64,000 nt of DNA from contig DAOVGR010000004.1 in assembly GCA_030672305.1 (NCBI GenBank), positions 1-64,000 of the forward strand. The letters run 5' to 3'. The stretch is from Thermoplasmatales archaeon. GTDB lineage: Archaea; Thermoplasmatota; E2; DHVEG-1. Below, piece by piece: positions 18,985 through 29,236 of this stretch (position 1 is its first letter; every line of letters begins with the position of its first letter). The position numbers and the translations under genes were made by a program. The notes under the pieces were generated by a model, which saw only the letters and a list, made by a program, of their open reading frames with translations, was not told the origin of the DNA and searched no databases.

Positions 18985-20427
18985 ATGTGTGGTATTGTAG
19001 GTATTATTGGGCGGGGTCCTGTTTCACGTCTTATATATCATAGTTTATTTTCTGTGCAGCATCGTGGTCAATCATCAGCTGGTATGTTGATGTATGATGG
19101 AAATATACATGTTACAAAAGATCCTGGTTTAGTTAGAGAGGTTTTTAATGAGGATAGAAAGATTAACGTTTCTGGAAATGTCGGACTCGGTCATACAAGA
19201 TATTCAACTGCCGGTATGGATGATATCAAATCCCTTAGACAGAATGCTCAACCAGAATATTTGGTGAACCCTTTTTTAGCAGCTGTTCATAATGGTAATA
19301 TCTTTAACTGTTCTGAAATGCTTAAATTAACAACAAGAAAACCAAGAACTGTTTGCGATATTCATTGTTTCCTGCTCCCGATGGCTGATAAATTGTATAA
19401 AAAGGAATTGACTCCTGATTTGATTTTTGACTCATGTAAATACCTTATGAATCGTTTAAAAGGAAGTTATTCTACCTTATTTCTAGCAGATTCTGGAGAT
19501 AACCCCTATCTTTTTGCAATGACTGATCCTTATAAGATTAGACCTCTTGTTCTTGGGAAATCCGATGGTATGTATTGCCTTACATCGGAAACACGTGTTT
19601 TTAAAAAAATCAATTTTGAATATATCAAAGATATACCTGGTGGCTCTGTTGTTATAATTGATAAAGATTCAAATATATATGAAAAACAATTAATCAATAA
19701 AAAGGAAAAATCCTGTATGTTTGAGTTTGTGTATTTTGCTAAACCTGATTCTCGTATTAATGGTCGTAGTGTTCATAATGTACGAATTGATATTGGTCGA
19801 ATTCTTGCTCGGAATCATCCGGTTAAGGCTGATATTGTTGTTCCAGTTCCGGAGTCTGGACGACACTATGCAATTGGTTATGCAAATGAATCTGGAATCC
19901 CTATTGATGAAGGCATTATGAAGGATAAGGATGAACGTTCTTTTATTCAGCAAACTCAGGAAAGCAGAGACAAGGTCGTTGAGGAGGGTCTTTCATATCT
20001 TCGTTCTGTTCTTGGCGGTAAACGTATTGTTTTGATTGATGATTCGATTGTTCGAGGAACAAATATCCGTAAACTTGTAAAGGGACTAAAGGGAGCTGGT
20101 GCAAAAGAGGTCCATGTTAGAATTGGTTGTCCACCACTTATTGCTCCTTGTTATCTTGGTATTGATATGCGGAGCAAAAAGGAGTTTATCGCAAGAAACA
20201 AGAATGGAAAAATTAAATCAGTTGATGAGATTGGGGATGAAATTGGAGCAGATTCCCTTGCATATACTAGTATTGAGAGCCTAAAAAAATCAATTGGTTT
20301 TGATACGTGCATGGGATGTATAAATTTCCCCGAAGGGTATCCAATTGAATGGAAAGATGAAGTAAAAGCTCTTTTTAATCAGGATAGAAAAGGAATTAGG
20401 GCCTATGAGTCAATTCAGAGATGTTAA
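18985..20427 (+). CDS. purF: Amidophosphoribosyltransferase
   Basis: MCGIVGIIG N-terminal Cys, QHRGQSSAGM, PRPP motif KRIVLIDDSIVRGTN. Confidence 0.96.
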   Translation: MCGIVGIIGRGPVSRLIYHSLFSVQHRGQSSAGMLMYDGNIHVTKDPGLVREVFNEDRKINVSGNVGLGHTRYSTAGMDDIKSLRQNAQPEYLVNPFLAAVHNGNIFNCSEMLKLTTRKPRTVCDIHCFLLPMADKLYKKELTPDLIFDSCKYLMNRLKGSYSTLFLADSGDNPYLFAMTDPYKIRPLVLGKSDGMYCLTSETRVFKKINFEYIKDIPGGSVVIIDKDSNIYEKQLINKKEKSCMFEFVYFAKPDSRINGRSVHNVRIDIGRILARNHPVKADIVVPVPESGRHYAIGYANESGIPIDEGIMKDKDERSFIQQTQESRDKVVEEGLSYLRSVLGGKRIVLIDDSIVRGTNIRKLVKGLKGAGAKEVHVRIGCPPLIAPCYLGIDMRSKKEFIARNKNGKIKSVDEIGDEIGADSLAYTSIESLKKSIGFDTCMGCINFPEGYPIEWKDEVKALFNQDRKGIRAYESIQRC

Positions 20428-20430
20428 TAC

Positions 20431-20739
20431 ATGATTGAAATTACCACTGGAACACTTGAGGAACGAATTATTAAACTTTTACAAAAAACCTATCCTATAG
20501 CTGTTGTAGATATAAAAAACGAATTAAATGTCTCAAGAGATATGGTTATTAGATCTCTTAAAAAATTTCAAATAAAGGGAATTGTCAGATTAGAACCTTT
20601 GCCAGATAAAACCTATGTTAGACTTTTAAGACATGATTTTAGTTTTATTGGAAAAAAACGTCAACGAAAATTTATTAAGCACCGTACAGGAAAAAAGAAG
20701 CAAGATACAAACGAGTACGATGGTTTTATGTATTCTTAG
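20431..20739 (+). CDS. Small winged-helix DNA-binding protein
   Basis: LEERIIKLLQKTYPIAVVDIKNELNVSRDMVIRSLKKFQIKGIVRLEPLPDKTYVRLL. Confidence 0.75.
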   Translation: MIEITTGTLEERIIKLLQKTYPIAVVDIKNELNVSRDMVIRSLKKFQIKGIVRLEPLPDKTYVRLLRHDFSFIGKKRQRKFIKHRTGKKKQDTNEYDGFMYS

Positions 20740-20874
20740 TTTATAAGATATTAACCCAAATAATTTGTATTTCTTCAGGGGCTTTTTTCTTTGATTTTTT
20801 CCCAGATTTTTTCTGCATATTTATTCACTATAATAAATTTTTATGAGTTATTCTATATTAAACTTTTGTTATTT

Positions 20875-21291
20875 TCAACCAATAACTTGGATTACTTGCT
20901 TGTTTACGATTAAAAACTCTTTTAGCTCAGTTGATTCTTTCAGCATTTTTAGTAAATCATAATTTAGTAAATGTTCATAGCGGGAAATTACTCTACTTCC
21001 ACTTGGTGACCAGCTAGCAATTTCTACATATTTCAAATCAAAATCCTTTACAGCTCCTAATATAGAAAACGATTCTGCTCTTATTTTAAAATCACAATTT
21101 GTACATTCTATTATTGTATCATATGGAACATATGCATTTTCAGCGTCTGGTATTGGTTCAATCTGAACTATAATCATTTTACTTTTACATTGAGGACAAA
21201 CTAAAATCTTATTGCTTTTTCTGTCCCAAATCTTTGCTAAAAATTCCATGTCTTTTTTATTATATTTCATCTCCACGAGGATCCAACCCAT
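20875..21291 (-). CDS. Zinc-ribbon protein of unknown function
   Basis: CPQCKSKMIIVQ...IECTNCDFKIRAESF. Confidence 0.75.
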   Translation of the reverse strand: MGWILVEMKYNKKDMEFLAKIWDRKSNKILVCPQCKSKMIIVQIEPIPDAENAYVPYDTIIECTNCDFKIRAESFSILGAVKDFDLKYVEIASWSPSGSRVISRYEHLLNYDLLKMLKESTELKEFLIVNKQVIQVIG

Positions 21292-21391
21292 ATATTATGT
21301 AATGTTCTAACATATATAGTTTTGTACAAAAATGTTTAAAAAACACTAAATTAATTATAGACTTAGCCAATTTGATTATTTAGTTGATGAG

Positions 21392-22180
21392 ATGAAGCTA
21401 ATTACATTTCTCTCAGATTTTGGATTAAACAGTAGCTATGTATCTCAAATGAAAGGCGTAGCATTATCAATAACTGATATAAAAATTATCGATATTTCAC
21501 ATGAAATAACTCCTCATAATATTAGAGAAGGAGCATTTGTACTTCGTGCGTCTATTCCTTTTTTTCCAGTAGGTTCAGTTCATGTAGCTGTAGTTGACCC
21601 GGGAGTAGGTACGGAACGAAGAGGTATAGTTATTACAACACCGTCTCAAATATTGGTCGGCCCAGATAATGGTCTTTTGATACCAGCAGCACGTTATTTG
21701 GGAGATTTTACAATATATGAAATTACTAATACAAAACTAATGCTTAATTCGGTTTCTAATACGTTTCATGGAAGAGATATTTTTTCTCCAATAGCAGCAC
21801 ACATATTAAATGGTGTACTTTTTGAGCATATTGGGCCAATTATCACAGATTTTGTAGATTTGGACTTTGGGAATTTTGAAATAACTGATAATTCAGTTAT
21901 GGGAAAAATAGTTTATATTGATGGTTTCGGAAATATCATTACAAACATTGATGGCTTGAAATTGAGAAATGTTTTAGATTTTGATAAGAAAGTCACTATT
22001 TTTATTGGTAAGAGAAAATTACAAACACAATTTGTTAAATCTTATAATTTTGTAAAAAAAAGTGAGATGCTTGCAACCATTGGAAGTAGTAATCTATTTG
22101 AAATTGCTATAAATCAGGGTAATGCAGCTAAAAAATTAGGTGTAAAACCTGATGATGATATAAAAATTCTTTTTAGTTAA
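21392..22180 (+). CDS. S-adenosyl-L-methionine hydrolase (SAM hydroxide adenosyltransferase, DUF62 family)
   Basis: ITFLSDFGLNSSYVSQMKGVALSITDIKIIDISHEITPHNIREGAFVLRASIPFFPVGSVHVAVVDPGVGTERRGI. Confidence 0.93.
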   Translation: MKLITFLSDFGLNSSYVSQMKGVALSITDIKIIDISHEITPHNIREGAFVLRASIPFFPVGSVHVAVVDPGVGTERRGIVITTPSQILVGPDNGLLIPAARYLGDFTIYEITNTKLMLNSVSNTFHGRDIFSPIAAHILNGVLFEHIGPIITDFVDLDFGNFEITDNSVMGKIVYIDGFGNIITNIDGLKLRNVLDFDKKVTIFIGKRKLQTQFVKSYNFVKKSEMLATIGSSNLFEIAINQGNAAKKLGVKPDDDIKILFS

Positions 22181-22398
22181 GACTTAGTTATGGAATCAAG
22201 AAGTCCGTGTGCATAATTGATGCATCCAAAAGCTGTGAAAAAATCTTCTTTTTTTAGATAATATTTTGAATCATTATAGTATTGTTTAGCAAGTTCTATA
22301 GTTTTATTCTGTGATAAATTTAATGTGCTCTCTTCTAATTTTGTAAGATTTTCTTCAAACATTACTATATCTTTTTCTATTCTTGTCTTTTCGTTCAT
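22177..22398 (-). CDS. DUF357-family protein
   Basis: EKDIVMFEENLTKLEE...ELAKQYYNDSKYYLKKEDFFTAFGCINYAHGLLDSI. Confidence 0.85.
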   Translation of the reverse strand: MNEKTRIEKDIVMFEENLTKLEESTLNLSQNKTIELAKQYYNDSKYYLKKEDFFTAFGCINYAHGLLDSITKS

Positions 22399-22860
22399 AA
22401 ATGCACGTTATTCTGGAATTTATTATTCACACATAAATTTTTCTTTTAAATTGGTAAATTTATTTAACTATTCAGAAATCTATTGTAATTATTCTTCTAT
22501 AAAATTTTAAATTAGACACCCAATTTTATGATTTTTTTCGTTTTTTTTATAACTATATATCATTATATATTCTTCATATAAATATTTCATTCAATAAAAT
22601 AGTTTTTATAAAAAATATCAACCTACAAATATTTGAATGATAAGTGATTATTTGCAATTTCATACAAATTTATATATGTATATTTTATTATCCCCCTATA
22701 TTATTATTAACACAAAGTAAAATTTAATTAGAAATTTTAGATATTAATTATATCCTAATAAATATTATAAAAATATTTTTATATTAATCTTGAGTAAAAT
22801 TTGAGAAAAATATTTAAGCTCCCTATACATTATCTAGTGTTAACTTGAGGGAGGTAAAAA

Positions 22861-25800
22861 ATGCGAGAGATATATAAAACGTATTCCCAAAAAGGAAAAA
22901 AGCAAGTGAAAATAACAACTATCTCGATAGCATTACTCGTTGCAGCTACTTTCATTTTAAGTGCTGCGGCACCTGTATTTGCTATCCAAACACATACAAC
23001 GAAATTGAATGAAATAGAAACAGAAACAGAAAACGAAATCCAAACTACTACTTTAGCACCACGTAGCAAAGAAAATACATTTATGCCGGCCGATGTAAAA
23101 TCCAGTGATATGGTTCCAGCACCAATTGGTAATGATTGCTATATTATGTATATGGAACATGCGATCAGTGGCGGCGGCGCCGAACTCTTTAGTATTGATA
23201 CTTGTGACCCTGGAACTATAGTAGATGAGCTTGGCAATTCGGAAGCAGGTAACTTCATGGCTGCTGGAACGTACGGTTGTGACGAAGTATGGTACGGTGT
23301 TGAATATGGTAGCGGTCTTTTATGGGGCATAGACATCTACACTGGTGAGATGTGGTCCATTGGCGGTGGCGGTACAGGTTTGAATGGTCTAGCATACGAT
23401 CCACTTACTAACAGAATGTTCGGCGTTGATGGTAGCGATAATATCTGGCAGGTTGACCCAGACACTGGTGAACAAGACATGATCGGTAATCTTGGTTACT
23501 CTGGAGGATTAATGATTGGTATGGCATATGATGCAGATGGTCAATTGTACGGATGGGAGCTGGTAACGGATAAACTTTGGAAAGTTGACCCTGATGAGCC
23601 GTCAGCAGAAGAAGTCGGTCCACTAGGTATAGCCATCAACTTTGCTCAAGACGGTGATTTCCATAGAGAATCAGACCAACTGTATTTAACAGCATATACA
23701 ACCGGTGGAAATTTATACAAATGTGATAAAGAAACAGGTACATGTGAATTAGTTGGTGGTTTGCCTAATAACTGGGAGTGTACTGCTTCAGTTTTCGAAA
23801 ACGGATGTGTACCACCAGAACATGATATTCGTCTAGTAAGTATTGATGCCCCAGTATCAGGTCGTGCAGAACCAGACATGGATATGACAATAACAGTTAA
23901 GAACACCGGAAACAACACAGAGACATTTGATGCACAGATGGAAATCATAAAGTGTGAATCCGGACCATTGATAATGGAAGAGTACTTTGACGGCGGCGTA
24001 TTACCAGATGATTGGGAGACTGACTACTGGACAATTGTAAATTCAGGAAACGCCGGTGGATCTCCACCAGAAGCGCGATGTTACAGGTTTGATTACACAC
24101 AGACCTATGACAACTATATTATGAGTGGTCAAACCGATTGTACAGGTGCTGAGAAGGTAAATCTTAGGTTCAGATGGGCAGGACAGTATGGTACTTATGC
24201 ACAATATGCTTCTGTGTATGTCAAGTTTAGAAGGAATTCAACCAGTCCATGGAAGGATGTAACTCCTTGGGACAACCCAGTTGGTGAGGACCAAGACGGT
24301 GAATTGTATGAGATTGGCTGTTACGGTTTCGGTGAACCAATAGGGGAAGAATTCCAGATAATGTGGAATTATATAGGTTATTACTACTACTTTGAATATC
24401 TATACCTTGATGACGTATCACTTGAATTGTGTGGTGGTTGTGCAGAGTATGCTGAACTAGTTGAAGATATAACCCTTGCTAAGGAAGAGGAAACACAAAT
24501 TCAGTTCCCAAAATGGACACCAAGTGAATGGCGGAATGAATCCTCAGAAAACACATGGGAAGATTATCCAGTACATGGATTTATCATATTAGACGGAGAT
24601 GAAAACCCAAGAAATGACCAGAAATGGAACCTTATGAACTTGTGGTATCCATGGTTATATGATATCGAAGTAATGAGCATTGACTCTCCACATGAAGAAG
24701 GAAGAGGACTTCCTGGACAAACATTCCCAGTACAAGCAACAATGCAGAATGTTGGACAATATGAAATGTGCTGTATCCCAATGGATATAAGTATAGGTAA
24801 TCCATACATTATAGATACAGTGTTTTCAGAATTTGATTGGCCAGGTTCTGGTACTTATTATCCGGGTCAATACAGTGGTTGGACAGATGAACACAAGACA
24901 ATCTCTTATTATTATGGTTGGCAACGTTATTATAACAGTTACGCTGGCGGTGATCCTTATGAGGCATACATACCATATTACTACTGCAGACAGGACTATG
25001 TCTTCTACTCGATGGCAATTGATACATCAGCCTATCAATCTCTGAGACTTCGATTCTTAACATATATTAACCACTACTCTGGACAAGGACTATATTCACT
25101 AGAGGCAGGATATAGTACCGATGGAGAAACTTGGTATGCGGCCTGGCATGAAGAACCCAGTTCAACTGGAGGCTACGAGGTTGATGTTCCTATTGCAGGA
25201 GGATCTGAGACAACATACATAGGATTCTGGTGTAAAGGAAATCCATTCTACTTTAACTACTGGTATCTCGACAATGTCGAACTAGTAGCTGTAGGATTCA
25301 CTGAGGAATTTTCAGACTTTGCATGTCAAGGACCTGATATCGATCCCGGAGAAGAAGTAACATTCACATTCGCGGATTGGACACCAGCACGTCTTTTAGA
25401 CCCAGCAGAAGAAACTGGTTCGGAAGACTACATTGTTGAATGTATGATTACAGCGGAAGGAGACGTGAACCCAGGTAACGATATAAAAACCGAAGAACTC
25501 ACACTTGATTTCTGGCACGACGTTGGTATAGATGAGATAACCTCACCTACCGGTGGTAACCCTGAACGTGATAGATTGGACGAGCTTCTTTATGACAATG
25601 GTGAACCCGATGGAGTTAACGGTTATTTCTTCGGATATTATGCAGGAACTGAAAGTTGGCTTATAGATGATTTCACAATCACCCAAAAAACGGATATTAC
25701 AGGAATAAAATTCCGTTTCGTATGGGGCCCTGGATACGCATCAAACATGGAAAAGGTAAATGTAATCATCGTGGAAGATACTGACGATTGCGATCCTGAT

Positions 25801-27096
25801 ACGGGACCCTATTATGCTCAAATAGAAACAGAAGATTTTGAGGAATATCCTGATGGCCAAACATGGTTCACTCGTCCCGGGGTAGTTTGTGAAGCTCAAT
25901 TCGATGGAATTACTGTTCAACCTGGTAAATATTTCATAGGTGTTATGCCAGATGGAATAATTGATACTTATGCATATTGGTTAACGACACCGTTAAAGAA
26001 TTGCGTTCATTTTTGGTATTCTACATATTTCGGCTATGCAAAATGGACACCAGGATCTCAGTTAGGGTATAATACTGACCTTTCATGGGCAATCTATGGT
26101 GGAGGCGGAGCACCTAAAGTAAAAGCTTGGATCCAACCCGGAACTGAAGACATTGATGCCGTTGTGAAAAACTATGGTACATTCATGAAAGAGGATCTGA
26201 CTTGTTACGCTGAGATATATGACTACTTTGACGATCCAGAAAATGGAACACAAGTCTATACAGACGAAATCAGTAATATAGATCTAACAACCCCACTTGG
26301 AGGAGAAAGGAATCTACAGTTTGCAGATTTCACATTTGCAGACGAAGGACGATACGGTCTATTCCTTAGTATGCCTGCCACACCTGATGATGAAGAAAAG
26401 AACAACGACATGAAATGGGGAGTAGCTGTTGACGATACAAATCCAGATTGTGACTATCCACCGATCCTTGACCCAGCAGATCCTACTGGTGAGGAAGATT
26501 GGTATGTAGACGATGTAACAGTAACACTAAATGCATCTGATCCAAGGTCTAACGATGTATCCTCTGGAGTAAAAGAAATCAGATACACAATTAACAGTGG
26601 AACGGAAGAGGTAATTTCTGGTAGCACTGGAACCTTCGTACTAACAGAAGATGGCGACGATATCCTTGTAGAATACTGGGCTATTGATTGGGTTGGTAAC
26701 GTAGAACCAACAAAGAACTCATTTACAATCGACATTGACCAAACAGTACCAGACATAGCACTCAAATATGAAGTACTTGGTTGGGTCCCACTAGAAGGTT
26801 GGGAATTCCAATTTACTGCAACTGCAACTGATGCAATGAGTGGTATGGACCGTGTTGAATTCTACTTTAACAATGAACTACAAGAGACTGTCAGTGGTTC
26901 TGGACCAGAGTATGTGTTTACAGTATACTACATCCCACTGCCTGGAACAGCTGTCTTTAGATCTACAGCAATCGACATAGCAGGTCTAAGCCATTATGAC
27001 GAAATAATTAACCCAGTAACCAGCTCACACCCGCAATCACACCCACAATCACAACAAAGCCAAGAAGTACCACGTGGACAACCTCTACCACGATAG
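22861..27096 (+). CDS. Very large secreted surface protein with CARDB/Ig-like domains; candidate abundant cell-envelope protein
   Basis: Signal peptide; repeated NTGNNTETFDAQMEI / VQATMQNVGQYEMCC CARDB-like segments; strong SD GGGAGG; visibly more GC-rich codon usage than neighbours. Confidence 0.85.
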   Translation: MREIYKTYSQKGKKQVKITTISIALLVAATFILSAAAPVFAIQTHTTKLNEIETETENEIQTTTLAPRSKENTFMPADVKSSDMVPAPIGNDCYIMYMEHAISGGGAELFSIDTCDPGTIVDELGNSEAGNFMAAGTYGCDEVWYGVEYGSGLLWGIDIYTGEMWSIGGGGTGLNGLAYDPLTNRMFGVDGSDNIWQVDPDTGEQDMIGNLGYSGGLMIGMAYDADGQLYGWELVTDKLWKVDPDEPSAEEVGPLGIAINFAQDGDFHRESDQLYLTAYTTGGNLYKCDKETGTCELVGGLPNNWECTASVFENGCVPPEHDIRLVSIDAPVSGRAEPDMDMTITVKNTGNNTETFDAQMEIIKCESGPLIMEEYFDGGVLPDDWETDYWTIVNSGNAGGSPPEARCYRFDYTQTYDNYIMSGQTDCTGAEKVNLRFRWAGQYGTYAQYASVYVKFRRNSTSPWKDVTPWDNPVGEDQDGELYEIGCYGFGEPIGEEFQIMWNYIGYYYYFEYLYLDDVSLELCGGCAEYAELVEDITLAKEEETQIQFPKWTPSEWRNESSENTWEDYPVHGFIILDGDENPRNDQKWNLMNLWYPWLYDIEVMSIDSPHEEGRGLPGQTFPVQATMQNVGQYEMCCIPMDISIGNPYIIDTVFSEFDWPGSGTYYPGQYSGWTDEHKTISYYYGWQRYYNSYAGGDPYEAYIPYYYCRQDYVFYSMAIDTSAYQSLRLRFLTYINHYSGQGLYSLEAGYSTDGETWYAAWHEEPSSTGGYEVDVPIAGGSETTYIGFWCKGNPFYFNYWYLDNVELVAVGFTEEFSDFACQGPDIDPGEEVTFTFADWTPARLLDPAEETGSEDYIVECMITAEGDVNPGNDIKTEELTLDFWHDVGIDEITSPTGGNPERDRLDELLYDNGEPDGVNGYFFGYYAGTESWLIDDFTITQKTDITGIKFRFVWGPGYASNMEKVNVIIVEDTDDCDPDTGPYYAQIETEDFEEYPDGQTWFTRPGVVCEAQFDGITVQPGKYFIGVMPDGIIDTYAYWLTTPLKNCVHFWYSTYFGYAKWTPGSQLGYNTDLSWAIYGGGGAPKVKAWIQPGTEDIDAVVKNYGTFMKEDLTCYAEIYDYFDDPENGTQVYTDEISNIDLTTPLGGERNLQFADFTFADEGRYGLFLSMPATPDDEEKNNDMKWGVAVDDTNPDCDYPPILDPADPTGEEDWYVDDVTVTLNASDPRSNDVSSGVKEIRYTINSGTEEVISGSTGTFVLTEDGDDILVEYWAIDWVGNVEPTKNSFTIDIDQTVPDIALKYEVLGWVPLEGWEFQFTATATDAMSGMDRVEFYFNNELQETVSGSGPEYVFTVYYIPLPGTAVFRSTAIDIAGLSHYDEIINPVTSSHPQSHPQSQQSQEVPRGQPLPR

Positions 27097-28085
27097 ACAA
27101 AAAACAAACTCTATAAAAATATGAAGGGAAAATATCCCTTCCTCTTATATTTTTTTAAGTAAATTTTTTTATTTGAAAGTATTTTTGAGAATTTTCAACA
27201 ATTCTATGGTTGAGAATTATTTAGTTGATTAAAGGAAATTAAAATATTAATAAAAAAAATAATACAGTTTTATTTAGTAAATAATTATCTTTTTAAAAAT
27301 AATAATTATATTGATACAAGATATGTTTATTTAAATTTTTCAAAATATCAATTAGGTCTTAGACGCGCTGGTTGTTATAAACTTATTAAATCCTATTTAT
27401 TCTCCATTAATAAATACAGAATATATAATTGTTATTGATACTCGTTTGAAAACATTTTTAATTGGTAAAGCAAAGGTTCAGACTGATTTATTTAGATAAA
27501 AATTGTTAACTCATAACATAAAGAATTATCTCTCTTTTAATTCATACATCTATTATTAAAATATGAGAAATTTTAGGAATTTTCTAAGATAAAGAGAGTA
27601 TATGGTAATAGTAAAAACTAAAATTTAAATAATACTTTAGAAAGACTTGAAAAAAATGTATTGATCAATATTTTTTATATATACAAAATTTATTGAAAGT
27701 ACTTTTTCCCAGAATCAATACATAGATTTATTGTATAGATATAATTGAATGTTTTTTATATGTTTGATAAACAAATAGATAAATTTCTCCAATGCGAATA
27801 GAATAATAGCTCAGTAGGACAAAAATGTAAAACTCCTTATTATCATATACAATTAAACAAAATATTCATTTGAACAGGATTTACAATAACTTATTAAGAA
27901 AGTGTAGAGAAATCATAGTGACGATAATAGCACTTAGAAATATTATGTACAATTAATTATAAGATTGATAGCATATTAAACTCTAGGCTTAATAGTAGAA
28001 TATAATTATTGAATATGCGAACGCTTTAAAAAAAAGAAAAAAAGATGTGAACCAATTTAAGTTCACAGGTTTCACATTAAAGATT

Positions 28086-29066
28086 TTAGAATGTCACTGG
28101 AATATCAATGACCTTATTTAAGATTGGAAATGACTTAATTATCAGCTCCAATAGATTTTCAAGATATCTAATTAATAATAAGTTATTAAATTGTCTATCT
28201 CTAGGCGTAGTTATTTTGATTTGATGCTCACTCCAATCACCTTCAACATTATTGATATCTTTAGCTTTGGCTCTGATGGTAAATGTTCCTTCTTCAGTCC
28301 ATGTATGCTCCTCACTGTATATCCCTGTACCACTCGGTGCGAAATCAGTCCAATCTGTTATAGTTCCATCTCCCCATTCTATATAAAAGGAAACTATGTC
28401 AAAATCTGGATCAACAGTTACAAATGTGAATATCTTTGGCTGGTTTACTTTTCCACTATTTGGCCCATCTATTGTTGGTGCAAATGGTGGCTCATTTTCT
28501 GGATGAGAATCTGATTTAATAACCCAATCCTCCCAAGCATCGCCGGTATCATACTCTTCAAATATTTCCTCGTATATGACTTCACTATCTAATTCGACAA
28601 CTATCTTATCAATAGACCACCCTTGGCTTGTGAATTTGTCTCCTGTTACGAATTCAAATCCGATTAGTACAGTTTCATCTAACCATTCACTTATATCAAT
28701 TGCATTTGCCGACCACTCTGTTATATGTCCTTGTACTATCCCCAAAGTTGTCCAACTTGACCCGCCATTATCTGATATCTTCACAAAACCTTTATCTGGA
28801 CCACCAATTGGTAGTATTTCAAATTTTTCAACATATTGCAATATTGCTGATTTGTCTCCTCCAAGATTAAGTGGTTCTATAATTCCCCAATTATCCAGAT
28901 TGAAACCTCTTTTAGAAAAAGCAAAATTGGCTTCAGGATTAAGCGCACCATAATAAGGATCAGTTGAAATATGTTCTGAACTTATGTTTGCACTTCCCGC
29001 CATTGGTGCCAAAACAGTAGCAATCATTAGCGTACAGATTACAATACCTATTATTTTCTTTCTCAA
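28086..29066 (-). CDS. Secreted PKD-domain protein with C-terminal TPRDR...SFPILNKVI variant motif
   Basis: TTG start after GGGAGGTAAATTAC; signal peptide; NEPPFAPTIDGPNSGKVNQPKIFTFVTVDPDFDIVSFYIEWGDG. Confidence 0.87.
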   Translation of the reverse strand: MRKKIIGIVICTLMIATVLAPMAGSANISSEHISTDPYYGALNPEANFAFSKRGFNLDNWGIIEPLNLGGDKSAILQYVEKFEILPIGGPDKGFVKISDNGGSSWTTLGIVQGHITEWSANAIDISEWLDETVLIGFEFVTGDKFTSQGWSIDKIVVELDSEVIYEEIFEEYDTGDAWEDWVIKSDSHPENEPPFAPTIDGPNSGKVNQPKIFTFVTVDPDFDIVSFYIEWGDGTITDWTDFAPSGTGIYSEEHTWTEEGTFTIRAKAKDINNVEGDWSEHQIKITTPRDRQFNNLLLIRYLENLLELIIKSFPILNKVIDIPVTF

Positions 29067-29236
29067 GTAATTTACCTCCCAAATTTAAATATCTATAGCA
29101 TATCTAATATAACAAGGATATATAATCCTTTGCAATATAAATTCTTTAATTAAAATATTTTTAATAATCTAATTAATATTTCTAAAATATAGATAATGAG
29201 ATGAGAAACCTTTTATATTTCTTGAGGTGAACAGTT

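Noticed and set aside
23139-26765. Several antisense ORFs within the 1411-aa gene
   Set aside because: Shadow ORFs caused by the higher GC content and codon pattern of the real gene; no RBS or recognisable domains.
27110-28080. Possible genes or CRISPR leader in the long AT-rich intergenic region
   Set aside because: No regular direct repeats and no ORF with sensible composition were seen; only the gap itself is reported.
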